From contig QKAW01000022.1 in NCBI GenBank assembly GCA_003247135.1, positions 1 to 64,000 of the forward strand: a stretch of DNA of 64,000 bases, written 5' to 3'. Each line of letters opens with the position of its first letter. Position 1 is the stretch's first letter. This document shows, piece by piece, positions 19,482-29,100 of this stretch. Source of the DNA: Spirochaetales bacterium. GTDB lineage: Bacteria; Spirochaetota; Spirochaetia; DSM-2461. The translations under genes and the position numbers were made by a program. The notes beneath the pieces were generated by a model. The model had not been told where the DNA came from. It was given only the letters and a program-made list of their open reading frames with translations, and searched no databases.

Positions 19482-21168
19482 ATTTCATATGCTCCATTTC
19501 CTGGATAATATTCATACAAAAATCACCAATATGTTCAATCTGCCGAACCATATCTATATAAATTAATTCAGCTTTTACATCACTACCATCCTGAATCTGT
19601 CTTGTTGCAGAATTCTTTAGAGTACTTCTGTAAGTATTAATCTTTTCTTCAACTGTTTTTGCATCAGTAACTCTAAAATTCGTCATTTTGTTAGAGAGAT
19701 TTTTAACAACATCAGATAAAAACTGACTTACAAGATCATTATATGGTTTTAAATCATCAAGTGCAGACTGATGGAAAACCAGCCCAGCCTCATGCTGTTT
19801 CTGAGCTATAATCATTAGTTTATAACAACTGTCACCGATACTCTCCAGTTCGTTAACAATTCTCATTAAAGAAGCTGCATTGGTAAACCCTGCATCATTA
19901 AGCCTGTCTTTAGTACATGAAAGTAAGAACTGGGAAAGAGATTCCTGCATCTGGTCAGTGTAATCCTCTTTTTTCTTCATAACAGCCAAGGCTTTATCAA
20001 TATCCACATTCTCTTCCGTGAAAATTCCACAGAAACTTGCATACATTTCCGATACAATTTCAGACATTAATTTTACTTCATTTTTAGCCTTAAGTAGATA
20101 TATTTCAGGAATATCCTGTAATCCTGTACTCATATACTCCAGTTTGTAAGGTTTATCTTCATACTCAATATCTTCATCTTTAACAATAATAGATACAAGT
20201 TTAGCAAAACTAGGAACAAACCATACAAAAAGCAGAGTTGCTGAAACATTAAAAATCGTGTGGAACATCGCAAGTGTAAATCTTGGATCATCCCCGGGAA
20301 CTACAAAGTTAACAAATTTTAGGAACGGATAAAAGAATACCAGGGCAATTAAAGTTCCAAAAACATTAAATAGTATATGAACCATTGCGGATCTTTTTGC
20401 ATTTGTGTTCGCAGCTATAGATGCCAGGAATGCGTCAATGGTTGTTCCGATATTTGAACCAAGTGCCATAGCTGCTGCAATTTCAAATGGAAGACCGATA
20501 CCTGCACCATCAGTACCTACAAGAATAAGAATTACACCCATTGTTGCACTTGAAGAGTGAATAATAATCGTCATTACAGCACCAATTATTACAAAAAGAA
20601 TAATTGATAAAAACCCTAAATCTGTTAACTGTTCAAGGCTAAGCATAAATTGAGCAGCCTCTTCCTTACCAGGAAGCAGCTCTTTTAAAAGGTGTAGACC
20701 TAAAAAAAGAAGTCCGAAACCAATAAAAAACTCACCCCAACTTTTTTTGTTTCCTTTTTTTGAAAACATTAAAAGAGGCATACCAATACCAATACATGGT
20801 ATAGCTATGGCAGACATACTTACTTTTCCAATAATTGCTATTATCCAACTTGTAACTGTAGTACCAATATTGGCACCCATAATAACGCCAATAGACTGAT
20901 TTAATGTTAATAAACTGGCATTAACAAAACTAACTACCATAACAGTAGTTGCAGAGGATGACTGAATTATAGCAGTAATAAATAAACCGGTTAAAACTGA
21001 AGTGAATCTGTTAGAGGTCATTAAATTAAGAATGCTTTGCATTCTTTCTCCGGCAGCTTTCTGAATACCATCGCTCATTATCTTCATTCCGTACAGAAAT
21101 ATCCCCAGGCAACCGGCGATTTCTAAAAGAACTACTAAATATTTAAAAATATTCGATAAAATTCCCAC
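19480..21168 (-). CDS. Na/phosphate cotransporter (NptA/PNaS family) with C-terminal PhoU-like domain
   Basis: A 562-residue inner-membrane symporter. The N-terminal half has about nine helices with the duplicated family motif: QSSSATT followed by MGANIGTTVTSWI, and HSSSATMG followed by LGSNIGTTIDAF. From about residue 345 a soluble PhoU-like alpha-helical region follows (ESIGDSCYKLMI, IEHIGDFCMNI). This is the usual form of bacterial NptA-like Na+/Pi importers. It stands alone, converging on argH and divergent from prs. An upstream AGGAG lies a few bases before the ATG. Confidence 0.93.
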   Translation of the reverse strand: MGILSNIFKYLVVLLEIAGCLGIFLYGMKIMSDGIQKAAGERMQSILNLMTSNRFTSVLTGLFITAIIQSSSATTVMVVSFVNASLLTLNQSIGVIMGANIGTTVTSWIIAIIGKVSMSAIAIPCIGIGMPLLMFSKKGNKKSWGEFFIGFGLLFLGLHLLKELLPGKEEAAQFMLSLEQLTDLGFLSIILFVIIGAVMTIIIHSSSATMGVILILVGTDGAGIGLPFEIAAAMALGSNIGTTIDAFLASIAANTNAKRSAMVHILFNVFGTLIALVFFYPFLKFVNFVVPGDDPRFTLAMFHTIFNVSATLLFVWFVPSFAKLVSIIVKDEDIEYEDKPYKLEYMSTGLQDIPEIYLLKAKNEVKLMSEIVSEMYASFCGIFTEENVDIDKALAVMKKKEDYTDQMQESLSQFLLSCTKDRLNDAGFTNAASLMRIVNELESIGDSCYKLMIIAQKQHEAGLVFHQSALDDLKPYNDLVSQFLSDVVKNLSNKMTNFRVTDAKTVEEKINTYRSTLKNSATRQIQDGSDVKAELIYIDMVRQIEHIGDFCMNIIQEMEHMK

Positions 21169-21299
21169 CTATTAATTCTCCTTTTGTTAGAATATGATTA
21201 AAATAGTGGTAATTTTTTATTAAAAAATCAACACTATAATAAATATTTAACTAAATACTAACATATTACTACATTGTAAACTTTTGAGCTGAAGCTTTA

Positions 21300-21327
21300 T
21301 TGACCCCCTAATTGAGTCCATGATAAC
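21300..21327 (+). promoter_or_regulatory. Candidate promoter for the PRPP synthetase gene
   Basis: TTGACC (21300-21305) and GATAAC (21322-21327) are separated by 16 bases, about 37 bases before the prs ATG, in the 196-base divergent region. The rest of that region is AT-rich with no other structure that I can support. Confidence 0.4.
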
Positions 21328-21364
21328 CTAATTGTAATTTATTTTTTAGCGAGAAGGGGCCTTA

Positions 21365-22612
21365 ATGAGTTTCTCACAACCTACCAAACTTGGCGTAGTT
21401 GCTTGTCCAGGTGGTGAACAGTTTGCAGACGAGATTATAACTAATTTAAAGTCTATTTATTATAGACGATTTGAAAAAAAGACAAAGAATATTTCGAAGG
21501 TATATGGGGTTACAGAAGAGGAGGCTGTAAAGCATCTTAATTATGATAATGATTTAAGTTCAACACAAGTTAAAATTTATGGAAATCCGGATAAGTACAG
21601 GGTTCCATCCTTTAAAGTTCCGGGAACATACACAAGATTTGCCAATGGAGAGTTAAAAGCAGAAATTAATCATTCAATTAAAGGTATGGATATTTATATA
21701 GTTCAGGATGTGGAAAATGCCGAGCCGATACAGTTTTCTACAGGTGAGCCTGTTAAATGTTCTATTAATGATCATATTTTTAATCTTTTGGTAACTATCG
21801 ATGCTGTAAAACAGTCAGGAGCAAAAAGTATTACTGTTGTTGTTCCGGTTTATCCATACTCCAGGCAGCATAAGAAGAAGGGGAGAGAGGGGCTTACTGC
21901 TTCGTCTCTAGGTCGTATACTTGAGAATGCAGGTGTAAAGAGAATAATCACTCTCGATATTCATTCAAAGGAGATTGAGCATACATTTAAAGATTTAACT
22001 CTAGTTAATCTTCATGCCTCCTATCAGGTTCTTCGTAAATTAAGTAATATTATGGATCTTCATAACGAAGATATGGTTGTTGTTTCTCCTGATACTGGTG
22101 CTATTGATAGGAACAAGTATTTTGCAAGCTCTCTTCAGAAGCCACTGGCATTACTTTATAAGGAGAGGGATTATTCCAAGGTAACCACAAATGCCACAGA
22201 TTCCAATATTACAAGTGCAAGATTATTGGGTAATGTAAAAGATCGGAATGTTTTTATGGCTGATGATATGCTGGGTACCGGTGGAACCATGATTAAAGCG
22301 ATGGAGCTTTTAAAAGAGAACGGAGCAAAGAAAATCGTATGTGCTGTTTCCTTGCCGCTATTTACCGGTAAAGCTATTGAGTATTTTGATAAAGCTTATG
22401 CAGAAGGGAAATTTTACAGAGTAATTGGAACAAATGGGGTAACAAAAAGTAGCGAGTTGCTTTCAAGGGAGTGGTACGTTTGCGCTAATGTTTCTAATCT
22501 TTTTGCCAGAAGTATATCAAGGCTTCATCATAACAGATCAATGAGCCCGATACTTGATAATAGTAAAATGATTCAGAGGATGTTAAGTCAAAGTAGAAAA
22601 AAAGATAAATAA
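21365..22612 (+). CDS. prs: Ribose-phosphate pyrophosphokinase (long form)
   Basis: A 415-residue PRPP synthetase, which transfers pyrophosphate from ATP to ribose 5-phosphate. It has the flexible loop SRQHKKKGREGLTASSLGRI, the ribose-phosphate-region motif VVSPDTGAIDRNKYFA and the PRPP-binding motif ADDMLGTGGTMIKAM. Typical bacterial enzymes have about 315 residues. Here roughly 50 extra residues are inserted between the first strand (ACPGGEQFADEI) and the TRFANGELKAEI segment, with further length near the C-terminus. A GAGAAGGGG Shine-Dalgarno precedes the ATG. The gene is followed by the promoter of the tRNA-Thr/rpmG unit. Confidence 0.9.
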   Translation: MSFSQPTKLGVVACPGGEQFADEIITNLKSIYYRRFEKKTKNISKVYGVTEEEAVKHLNYDNDLSSTQVKIYGNPDKYRVPSFKVPGTYTRFANGELKAEINHSIKGMDIYIVQDVENAEPIQFSTGEPVKCSINDHIFNLLVTIDAVKQSGAKSITVVVPVYPYSRQHKKKGREGLTASSLGRILENAGVKRIITLDIHSKEIEHTFKDLTLVNLHASYQVLRKLSNIMDLHNEDMVVVSPDTGAIDRNKYFASSLQKPLALLYKERDYSKVTTNATDSNITSARLLGNVKDRNVFMADDMLGTGGTMIKAMELLKENGAKKIVCAVSLPLFTGKAIEYFDKAYAEGKFYRVIGTNGVTKSSELLSREWYVCANVSNLFARSISRLHHNRSMSPILDNSKMIQRMLSQSRKKDK

Positions 22613-22624
22613 TTATAAATTATA

Positions 22625-22653
22625 TTGACAATCTTTTTGATGGTTGGTATATT
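22625..22653 (+). promoter_or_regulatory. Strong sigma70-type promoter for tRNA-Thr
   Basis: A perfect -35 box TTGACA (22625-22630), a 17-base spacer and a -10 box TATATT (22648-22653) lie 12 bases before the tRNA-Thr gene. This is the best promoter match in the window. Confidence 0.85.
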
Positions 22654-22665
22654 TCTCGAGCGTTA

Positions 22666-22738
22666 GCCTTTGTAGCTCAGTAGGTAGAGTACGTCCATGG
22701 TAAGGATGGGGTCACCGGTTCAAATCCGGTCAAGGGCT
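22666..22738 (+). tRNA. tRNA-Thr (anticodon GGT)
   Basis: A 73-base cloverleaf. The acceptor stem is GCCTTTG/CAAGGGC (one G-U pair), the anticodon stem CGTCC/GGATG with loop ATGGTAA gives anticodon GGT, and the T arm is ACCGG-TTCAAAT-CCGGT. CCA is not encoded. It starts the rpmG-tRNA-Trp-secE-nusG cluster, a common bacterial arrangement. Confidence 0.93.
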
Positions 22739-22766
22739 CTTGTGCCATGTGAGGGCTCTAATAACG

Positions 22767-22795
22767 TTGACATAATTGTTTAATACGCATATTGT
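22767..22795 (+). promoter_or_regulatory. Candidate promoter for rpmG-secE
   Basis: TTGACA (22767-22772), 17 bases, then TATTGT (22790-22795), 24 bases before the rpmG start. It could give rpmG, tRNA-Trp and secE their own transcript independent of tRNA-Thr. Confidence 0.55.
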
Positions 22796-22819
22796 ATATA
22801 AAATCAGGAGAATTGGTTA

Positions 22820-22996
22820 ATGGCTAAAGGAAAAAAAGGCGCTGTTGAGTTAATTGCGTTACAGTGTACTGAATGTAAAAGAAAAAACTATACAACGCAA
22901 AAGAATAGAAGAAACGTACAAGCTAAAATTGAGCTTAAAAAGTACTGTAAATGGTGTAAATCTCATATTTTACACAAAGAAACAAAAATTAAGTAG
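22820..22996 (+). CDS. rpmG: 50S ribosomal protein L33 (zinc-binding form)
   Basis: Encodes 58 residues: [20 protein letters not shown], then a middle rich in Lys and Arg, then [19 protein letters not shown]. The pairs CTEC and CKWC form the zinc ribbon of the C+ form of L33. It lies between tRNA-Thr and tRNA-Trp and is preceded by CAGGAG. Confidence 0.95.
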   Translation: MAKGKKGAVELIALQCTECKRKNYTTQKNRRNVQAKIELKKYCKWCKSHILHKETKIK

Positions 22997-23005
22997 ATTG
23001 CATAC

Positions 23006-23079
23006 AGGCCAATAGCTCCAACTGGCAGAGCGTCGGTCTCCAAAACCGAATGTTGTAGGTTCGAATCCTACTTGGCCTG
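23006..23079 (+). tRNA. tRNA-Trp (anticodon CCA)
   Basis: A 74-base cloverleaf. The acceptor stem is AGGCCAA/TTGGCCT, the anticodon stem TCGGT/ACCGA with loop CTCCAAA gives anticodon CCA, and the T arm is GTAGG-TTCGAAT-CCTAC. It lies 9 bases after rpmG and 33 bases before secE. Confidence 0.95.
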
Positions 23080-23112
23080 TATTTTTTTTATATAGTAATC
23101 GGGAGAAACTAA

Positions 23113-23292
23113 ATGGGTAAAATAAAAGCATTTTTAAGTGAAACTGTAGTTGAGATGAAAAAGGTTGTATGGCCTAGCTGGGCATCAGCAGTCTCTTCAA
23201 TGAAAGTTGTGCTTATTTCCACAGTGTTATTTGCGGTGCTTTTTGGTGTTGTTGATTACTTATTGTTAAGTGGTTTGTATTCGGTTTTTTAA
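23113..23292 (+). CDS. secE: Preprotein translocase subunit SecE
   Basis: Encodes 59 residues of the short, single-helix form of SecE. An amphipathic N-terminus has the conserved EMKKVVWPSWASA segment. One transmembrane helix follows (about residues 32-52). It partners SecY, encoded later in this window, in the Sec channel. Preceded by GGGAG. A terminator-like hairpin separates it from nusG. Confidence 0.95.
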   Translation: MGKIKAFLSETVVEMKKVVWPSWASAVSSMKVVLISTVLFAVLFGVVDYLLLSGLYSVF

Positions 23293-23302
23293 TCCAAATT
23301 AT

Positions 23303-23330
23303 TTGACTCGAATTTTGTTGTGTAAAGAAT
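23303..23330 (+). promoter_or_regulatory. Candidate nusG promoter overlapping the secE terminator
   Basis: TTGACT (23303-23308), 16 bases, AAGAAT (23325-23330). Transcription would start about 23337, inside the hairpin, and so would escape it. The -10 box is weak. Confidence 0.35.
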
Positions 23331-23355
23331 CTCAGGCAAAAGTCTGGGATTTTTT
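23328..23355 (+). terminator. Intrinsic terminator or attenuator between secE and nusG
   Basis: A 10-bp stem (23328-23337 with 23342-23351, two G-U pairs), loop AAAA, then six T. It sits 36 bases after the secE stop and 24 bases before nusG. Confidence 0.75.
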
Positions 23356-23378
23356 ATATTTAAAAAGAAGGGATATTT

Positions 23379-23933
23379 ATGGCAAAAGGTTGGTATATTC
23401 TGCATGTTTTTTCGGGGCATGAGAATAAAGTTGAAAAATATATACAAATGCATAGGGAAGAAGGTGTTTTTGGAGATGTAATCTCTGATATAAAAGTTCC
23501 TTCTGAAGAAGTTTCCGAGAAAGTAAATGGTAAGACTCGTGTAGTTAAAAAGAAAATACTACCTGGTTATGTGATGCTGGAAATGGATCTTCCGGAACGA
23601 GGTTGGAAAAAATCCTGTGTTGCTATAAGAAGAATTCAGGGTGTTTTAGGTTTTGTTGGAACAATGGGTGATTCTAAACCTCAGCCTATAAGTTCTGAAG
23701 AGGCAAAATCTATATTGCAGAAAGCTGGAGCAATAAAGGCTGATAAAGGTTTACTAGTTGGTCACGATTTTGTTGTTGGTGAGACTGTAAAGATAACAGA
23801 GGGGCCTTTTGAATCTTTTTCTGGAGAAATTGAGAAAGTAATGCCAGAGAAAGGGCGTCTTCAGGTTGTTGTTGGTATTTTTGGAAGATCAACTCCTGTA
23901 GAGGTTGAATATCAACAGGTTGAAAGAGTATAA
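23379..23933 (+). CDS. nusG: Transcription termination/antitermination factor NusG
   Basis: A 184-residue NusG. The N-terminal NGN domain starts KGWYILHVFSGHENKVEKYI and contains KKKILPGYVMLEMDL. The C-terminal KOW domain contains GETVKITEGPFESFSGEIEKV. Length is normal. It binds RNA polymerase and links it to Rho or the ribosome. Shine-Dalgarno AGAAGGGA. First gene after the secE terminator, so probably co-transcribed with rplK and the genes after it. Confidence 0.97.
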   Translation: MAKGWYILHVFSGHENKVEKYIQMHREEGVFGDVISDIKVPSEEVSEKVNGKTRVVKKKILPGYVMLEMDLPERGWKKSCVAIRRIQGVLGFVGTMGDSKPQPISSEEAKSILQKAGAIKADKGLLVGHDFVVGETVKITEGPFESFSGEIEKVMPEKGRLQVVVGIFGRSTPVEVEYQQVERV

Positions 23934-23943
23934 TTCGTTAATA

Positions 23944-23979
23944 TTATGGGAGCTTTAATTTAAAGCGTTAATACCATAA
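23944..23979 (+). promoter_or_regulatory. Structured rplK leader, candidate L1 autoregulatory site
   Basis: An outer stem TTATGG/CCATAA (23944-23949, 23974-23979) encloses a hairpin GCTTTA-ATT-TAAAGC (23952-23966) just before the rplK Shine-Dalgarno. Translation of the rplK-rplA pair is classically repressed by L1 binding to a leader structure. This one is in the right place, but L1 recognition is not shown. Confidence 0.45.
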
Positions 23980-23989
23980 AGGAGATAAA

Positions 23990-24421
23990 ATGGCTAAAAA
24001 AAAGGTAACAGCAGTAATTAAATTGCAAGTTCCTGCAGGAAGTGCAACACCTGCTCCTCCGGTAGGACCAGCTCTAGGTCCTCATGGGGTTAGTGCACCA
24101 CAATTTGTTCAGCAGTTCAATGACAGAACAAGTAAAATGGAGAAAGGTCTGACAATACCTGTAGTTATTGAGGTGTATTCGGATAGAAGTTTTTCTTTTG
24201 TAACAAAAACTCCTCCAGCAGCAGTACTGTTAAAAAAAGCGGCAAATTTGAAAAGTGGTTCAGCTGAACCTCATAAAGTTAAAGTTGCAACTTTAAAGAG
24301 AAAGCAAATTCAGGAAATCGCAGAATTAAAAATGCCTGATCTTAATGCTAATACTGTTGAGGCAGCAATTAGTATTATTTCAGGAACAGCCCGATCTATG
24401 GGTATAGTAGTGGAGGGTTAA
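23990..24421 (+). CDS. rplK: 50S ribosomal protein L11
   Basis: A 143-residue L11. Two domains are recognisable: an N-terminal one with [20 protein letters not shown] and a C-terminal rRNA-binding one with [19 protein letters not shown] and [12 protein letters not shown]. Part of the GTPase-associated centre of the ribosome and the binding site of thiopeptides. Preceded by GGAG and followed after 4 bases by rplA. Confidence 0.97.
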   Translation: MAKKKVTAVIKLQVPAGSATPAPPVGPALGPHGVSAPQFVQQFNDRTSKMEKGLTIPVVIEVYSDRSFSFVTKTPPAAVLLKKAANLKSGSAEPHKVKVATLKRKQIQEIAELKMPDLNANTVEAAISIISGTARSMGIVVEG

Positions 24422-24425
24422 TTAG

Positions 24426-25097
24426 ATGAAGCGTGGAAAAAATTATAAAAATGCTGTGGCTAAAGTAGATTCATCTTTGTCTTATCCAGTGGAAGATGCA
24501 TTAAAGTTAGTAAAAGATGTTGCTTTTGCTAAATTTGATGAAACAGTTGAAATTTCAGTTAAGCTTAACTTGAAGAAGAGTCATACTGTTAGAGATACAG
24601 TTGTTCTTCCGAATCAGTTTTCTGGCGAGAAAAAAATATTAGTTTTTGCTAAAGGTGAGAAAGCAGAAGAGGCAAAGGCGGCAGGTGCAGCTTTTGTTGG
24701 TGCTGAAGAACTTGTAGATAAAGTTAAAGATGGTTGGTTGGACTTTGATGTTTGTGTGGCAACACCGGATATGATGAGAGAAGTTGGTAAGCTAGGTCCT
24801 GTTTTAGGTAGAAGAGGTTTAATGCCTAACCCTAAAACTAGAACAGTTACAATGGATGTAAAAGGTGCAATCGAAGAGTTAAAGCAAGGAAGAACGGAAT
24901 TTAGAGCAGATAAAACTGGTGTTGTTTCTATTGCTATCGGTAAAGTATCTATGGATATTGCAAAAATTCAGGAAAACCTAGAAGTGTTTACTGCCGAATT
25001 AAAAAGAAAGAGACCTGTTGATTTAAAAGGTGACTTCGTTAAATCGGTATCTGTTGCCTCTACTATGGGTCCTGGTGTAAGGGTTGATTTTAAATAA
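24426..25097 (+). CDS. rplA: 50S ribosomal protein L1
   Basis: A 223-residue L1 with the family motifs [31 protein letters not shown] and [10 protein letters not shown]. It forms the L1 stalk and probably represses its own operon. The C-terminus ([14 protein letters not shown]) is standard. Confidence 0.97.
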   Translation: MKRGKNYKNAVAKVDSSLSYPVEDALKLVKDVAFAKFDETVEISVKLNLKKSHTVRDTVVLPNQFSGEKKILVFAKGEKAEEAKAAGAAFVGAEELVDKVKDGWLDFDVCVATPDMMREVGKLGPVLGRRGLMPNPKTRTVTMDVKGAIEELKQGRTEFRADKTGVVSIAIGKVSMDIAKIQENLEVFTAELKRKRPVDLKGDFVKSVSVASTMGPGVRVDFK

Positions 25098-25119
25098 TCG
25101 AAACTGAAGGAGATATTGA

Positions 25120-25617
25120 ATGGTAGAGAAAAAAATACAACAATATAAAATTGATGCAGTTGGGCAGTTAGAGGGACAATTTTCTGCAGTAGAAAGTTTC
25201 TTTTTAACTGATTATAGAGGTTTATCTGTAGCTCAGATTACTGAAATTAGAGGTAAACTAAGTGCTTTAGATGCTGAAATTCATGTTGTGAAAAACAATT
25301 TTGCAAAAAAAGCATTTGAATTGATTGATGTTAAAGGTTTAGAAGATTATTTAGTAGGTCCTACAGCTATTGCTTTGGTAAAAGGTGAGCCAGGTCCTGT
25401 AGCAAAAGCTCTTTTTGAAGTAGCTAAGTCTTCAGCTTTAGAAGTTAAAGCCGGTTATGTTGCTGGTGAAGTAATGGATAAAAACCAAACAGAAGTGTTT
25501 AGTAAACTTCCTACTAGAAATGAAGCAATTCAGATGTTAATGTACGCAATGAATGGTGTTACGTCTAAACTTGTTAGAACAATTCAGGCTGTTGCTGATC
25601 AAAAAGCAGAAGCTTAA
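25120..25617 (+). CDS. rplJ: 50S ribosomal protein L10
   Basis: A 165-residue L10 that anchors L7/L12 dimers. The core has FFLTDYRGLSVAQITEIRGK and VKNNFAKKAF, and the C-terminal helix binds L12. Only 22 bases separate it from rplA, so there is no room for the long L10 leader found upstream of rplJ in E. coli. Any L10 autoregulation would have to use the coding region or the rplJ-rplL gap. Confidence 0.96.
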   Translation: MVEKKIQQYKIDAVGQLEGQFSAVESFFLTDYRGLSVAQITEIRGKLSALDAEIHVVKNNFAKKAFELIDVKGLEDYLVGPTAIALVKGEPGPVAKALFEVAKSSALEVKAGYVAGEVMDKNQTEVFSKLPTRNEAIQMLMYAMNGVTSKLVRTIQAVADQKAEA

Positions 25618-25627
25618 TAAAAAATAA

Positions 25628-25663
25628 ACAGCGTTAGTCTTCGTAGTTGTATGCTATCGCTGT
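25628..25663 (+). other. Hairpin in the rplJ-rplL gap
   Basis: ACAGCG (25628-25633) pairs with CGCTGT (25658-25663) over a 24-base loop, in the 69-base gap before rplL. There is no T run, so it is not a terminator. It may affect mRNA processing or the higher translation of L7/L12. Confidence 0.35.
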
Positions 25664-25686
25664 AAAGATATATAGGAGAAGATAAT

Positions 25687-26055
25687 ATGACAACTGAAGA
25701 AATTTTAGATGCAATTGCTGGTATGACAATACTAGAGGTTTCAGAGCTTGTAAAAGCAATGGAAGAAAAATTTGGTGTTTCTGCTGCTGCACCTGTTGCT
25801 GTAGCTGTTGCTGGCGGTGCTGCTGCTGCAGAAGAGGAACAAACTGAATTTAATGTTGTTTTTAAAGGTTTTAGCGACGGAAGTAAAATTCCTGTAATTA
25901 AAGCAGTTAGAGAAGCAACGGGATTAGGTTTAAAAGAAGCTAAAGAGATCGTTGAAGGTTCTGATGCTGTAATTAAAGAAGGTGTTTCTAAAGAGGATGC
26001 AGCTTCTATTAAGGAAAAATTAGTAGCAGCTGGTGCTGTAATTGAAATTAAGTAA
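25687..26055 (+). CDS. rplL: 50S ribosomal protein L7/L12
   Basis: A 122-residue L7/L12. An N-terminal dimerisation domain is followed by an Ala/Val/Gly hinge (about residues 34-50) and a C-terminal factor-binding domain with [20 protein letters not shown] and the conserved [16 protein letters not shown]. The Shine-Dalgarno is TAGGAGAAG. It is normally the only multi-copy ribosomal protein. Confidence 0.97.
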   Translation: MTTEEILDAIAGMTILEVSELVKAMEEKFGVSAAAPVAVAVAGGAAAAEEEQTEFNVVFKGFSDGSKIPVIKAVREATGLGLKEAKEIVEGSDAVIKEGVSKEDAASIKEKLVAAGAVIEIK

Positions 26056-26094
26056 TTTTACTACTATTTAATATAATAATTTTTTCTCAACTAA

Positions 26095-26121
26095 CCACCT
26101 CAGAGCTTACTCTGAAGGTGG
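26095..26121 (+). promoter_or_regulatory. Hairpin in the rplL-rpoB gap (attenuator or processing site)
   Basis: CCACCT-CAGAG at 26095-26105 pairs with CTCTG-A-AGGTGG at 26110-26121, loop CTTA, one bulged A. It is followed by GT-rich sequence, not a T run. In E. coli the same gap holds an attenuator and an RNase III site; a similar role here is inferred. Confidence 0.5.
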
Positions 26122-26145
26122 TGTTGTTGTCTGGGGGTAATTTTA

Positions 26146-29100
26146 GTGTTTGTACGAGATAAGTCGGTAGCCCGAAGTTATATTGGGAAAGAATATGATG
26201 AGGTAATGGAATTACCAAATCTTATTGACATTCAGTTGTCATCATATAATAAGTTTTTACAAAAAGAGGCTTTAGAAAAGGGCGAGGCTCTTGCCGATCA
26301 AGGTTTGGAAAGTGTATTTAGATCTATATTCCCAATTGAGAGTTCAAACGGAGAACTTACCCTTGAATTTAATAATTATACTTTGGATACAAATAAAGAT
26401 ATAATAAGTGAGTCGGTTTGTAAGAAAAAGGGTTTAAGTTATTCTGTTCCAGTAAAAGCTAGTATTAATCTTGTTTTTAACAATACTGGAGAAATAAGAC
26501 AGAAAGTTTTATATATGGGTGATATCCCATTAATGACTGATCGTGGTACATTTATAATTAATGGAGCAGAGAGAGTTGTTGTTAGCCAAATTCATAGATC
26601 TCCAGGTGTTATATTTTCACGAGATAAAGATATATATTCCTCAAGAATAATTCCGTATAGAGGTTCATGGTTAGAATTTGAAATTGACCAAAAACGAGAG
26701 TTAATATACGCAAAAATAGATAGAAAGAAAAAAGTTTTAGGAACCCTGTTTTTAAGGGCTTTAGGTATTTCCACAAGAGAGCAAATAATTGAGCATTTTC
26801 ATGCGATAGAATCATATAAAGTAACCAAAAAAAGCAAGGAAGAGTTAGTAAATAAATACTTTGCAAAAGCTGTATATGGCGAAAAAGATGGAGAGCAGAA
26901 AAAACTTTATAGAGCCGGAGAGAAGATTCATCCTCATGATATAGATGAAATGTTGGCTTCTGGAGTAAAAAAAGTTGATGTTGTAGATTTTTCAGCACCG
27001 GGGTATCTGGATTCAAGAGTAGTATTAAACTGCTTTGAGAGAGAAGAGTCTAAATTTAGTAAGGATGATTTGGAAAAAGATGAACCTTCTAGAGAAGAGG
27101 CAATATCACAAGTTTATGCTATATTGCAGCCAGGTGAACCAATAACTGTTGAAAGTGCAGAGAAAGATTTAAAATCAATGTTCTTTTCTCTAAGAAGATA
27201 CGAATTGGGTTCTGTCGGTAGATATAAACTAAATAAGAAATTTGATTATGAAGATCCCAATGAGTCCCTTGTTTTAGAGATGAGAGATATAGTTAGTACT
27301 ATGTCTCAATTAATCAAGGTTTATGAAGGTGACGCATCCATTGATGATATTGATCATTTAGGAAACAGAAGAATTAGATCAGTTGGAGAGTTGCTTGAAA
27401 ATTCATTAAAGGCAGCATTCTCAAGAATGGAAAGAATTTCCAAGGAGAGGATGTCATTAAAAGATAATGAAGCTTTAAAACCTCAGGATTTAATATCAAT
27501 TAAACCAATTGTTGCAGCTGTTAAAGAGTTCTTTGGATCATCTCAGTTGTCACAATTTATGGATCAGGTAAATCCTCTTTCTGAGTTAACGCATAAAAGA
27601 AGATTAAATGCTTTAGGACCGGGAGGTCTTTCTCGAGATAGAGCAGGTTTCGAAGTAAGGGATGTACACTACTCTCATTATGGTAGAATGTGTCCTATTG
27701 AGACACCAGAGGGACCAAATATCGGTCTTATTGTTTCTTTGGCTAACTATACAAAAGTGAATGATTTTGGTTTCCTTGAGACTCCGTATCGAAAAGTTGT
27801 TGATGGAAGAGTTACTAAAGAAGTTCAGTATCTTTCTGCAATGGATGAGGAGAAGCATTATATAGCTCAGGCTAGTGCTGTTTTAAGTAAAGAAGGCTCT
27901 TTTATGGAAGAGCGTGTTGCTGTAAGAAAAAGCGGTGACTATACAACAAAAATGCCTTCAGAAATTAAGTATATGGATGTTAGTCCAAAACAGATTATTT
28001 CAGCATCTGCATCACTAATTCCATTTTTAGAGCATGATGATGCAAACCGTGCACTAATGGGTTGTAACATGCAACGTCAAGCTGTACCTCTTCTATTTCC
28101 TGAAGCTCCACTAGTAGGAACAGGTATGGAAGCTAAATGTGCATACGACTCTGGTGTTTTAGTTAAATCTAAAGTAAATGGTGTTGTTTCCTATGTTTCT
28201 ACGGATCTTGTTGTTGTAACACCTGATGATGGATCTCCTGCGGTTGATCATGAATTGATTAAATTTCAAAGAACAAACCAGGATACCTGTTTTAACCAGA
28301 GACCTATTGTTAAGAAAGGTGAAATTGTTAAAGTTGGTGATGTATTGTCTGATGGACCATCAGTAGCAAATGGAGAACTGGCTTTAGGTAAAAATCTTTT
28401 AGTTGGATTTGTTCCATGGAACGGATATAACTATGAGGATGCTATACTAATTTCTGAAAGAATTGTAAAAGAGGATTATTATACATCAATACATATAAAA
28501 GAGTTTATCACTGAAGTTAGAGAGACAAAACTAGGACCTGAAAAATTAACACGTGATGTTCCAAACACAGGAGAGAGAGCTCTTGAGCAACTTGATGCTG
28601 AGGGTATAGTTCGTGTAGGAGCAAAAGTAAATTCAGGAGCTATTCTAGTTGGAAAAGTTACTCCTAAAAACGAAACTGAAACAACTCCGGAATTTAAACT
28701 ATTAAATTCAATTTTTGGAGAGAAAGCCAAAGAGGTTAGAGACTCATCATTAAAGCTTCCTCACGGAGTTGAAGGTACAGTACTTGATATACAGAGATTA
28801 AAACGTTCAGAAGGTGATGAGTTATCTCCTGGTGTTGAAGAAGTTGTAAAGGTATTAATCGCCACTAAGCGAAAGCTTAAAGAGGGTGATAAGATGGCTG
28901 GTCGACATGGTAATAAAGGTGTTATTGCAAGAATATTACCGGTTGAAGACATGCCATATATGGATGATGGTACTTCATTGGATATTTGCTTGAATCCTCT
29001 AGGTGTTCCGTCACGGATGAATATTGGTCAGATTTTAGAAACTGAATTAGGTTGGGCAGCTGGAACTTTAGGCAAATTCTTCGAGACTCCAGTATTTCAA

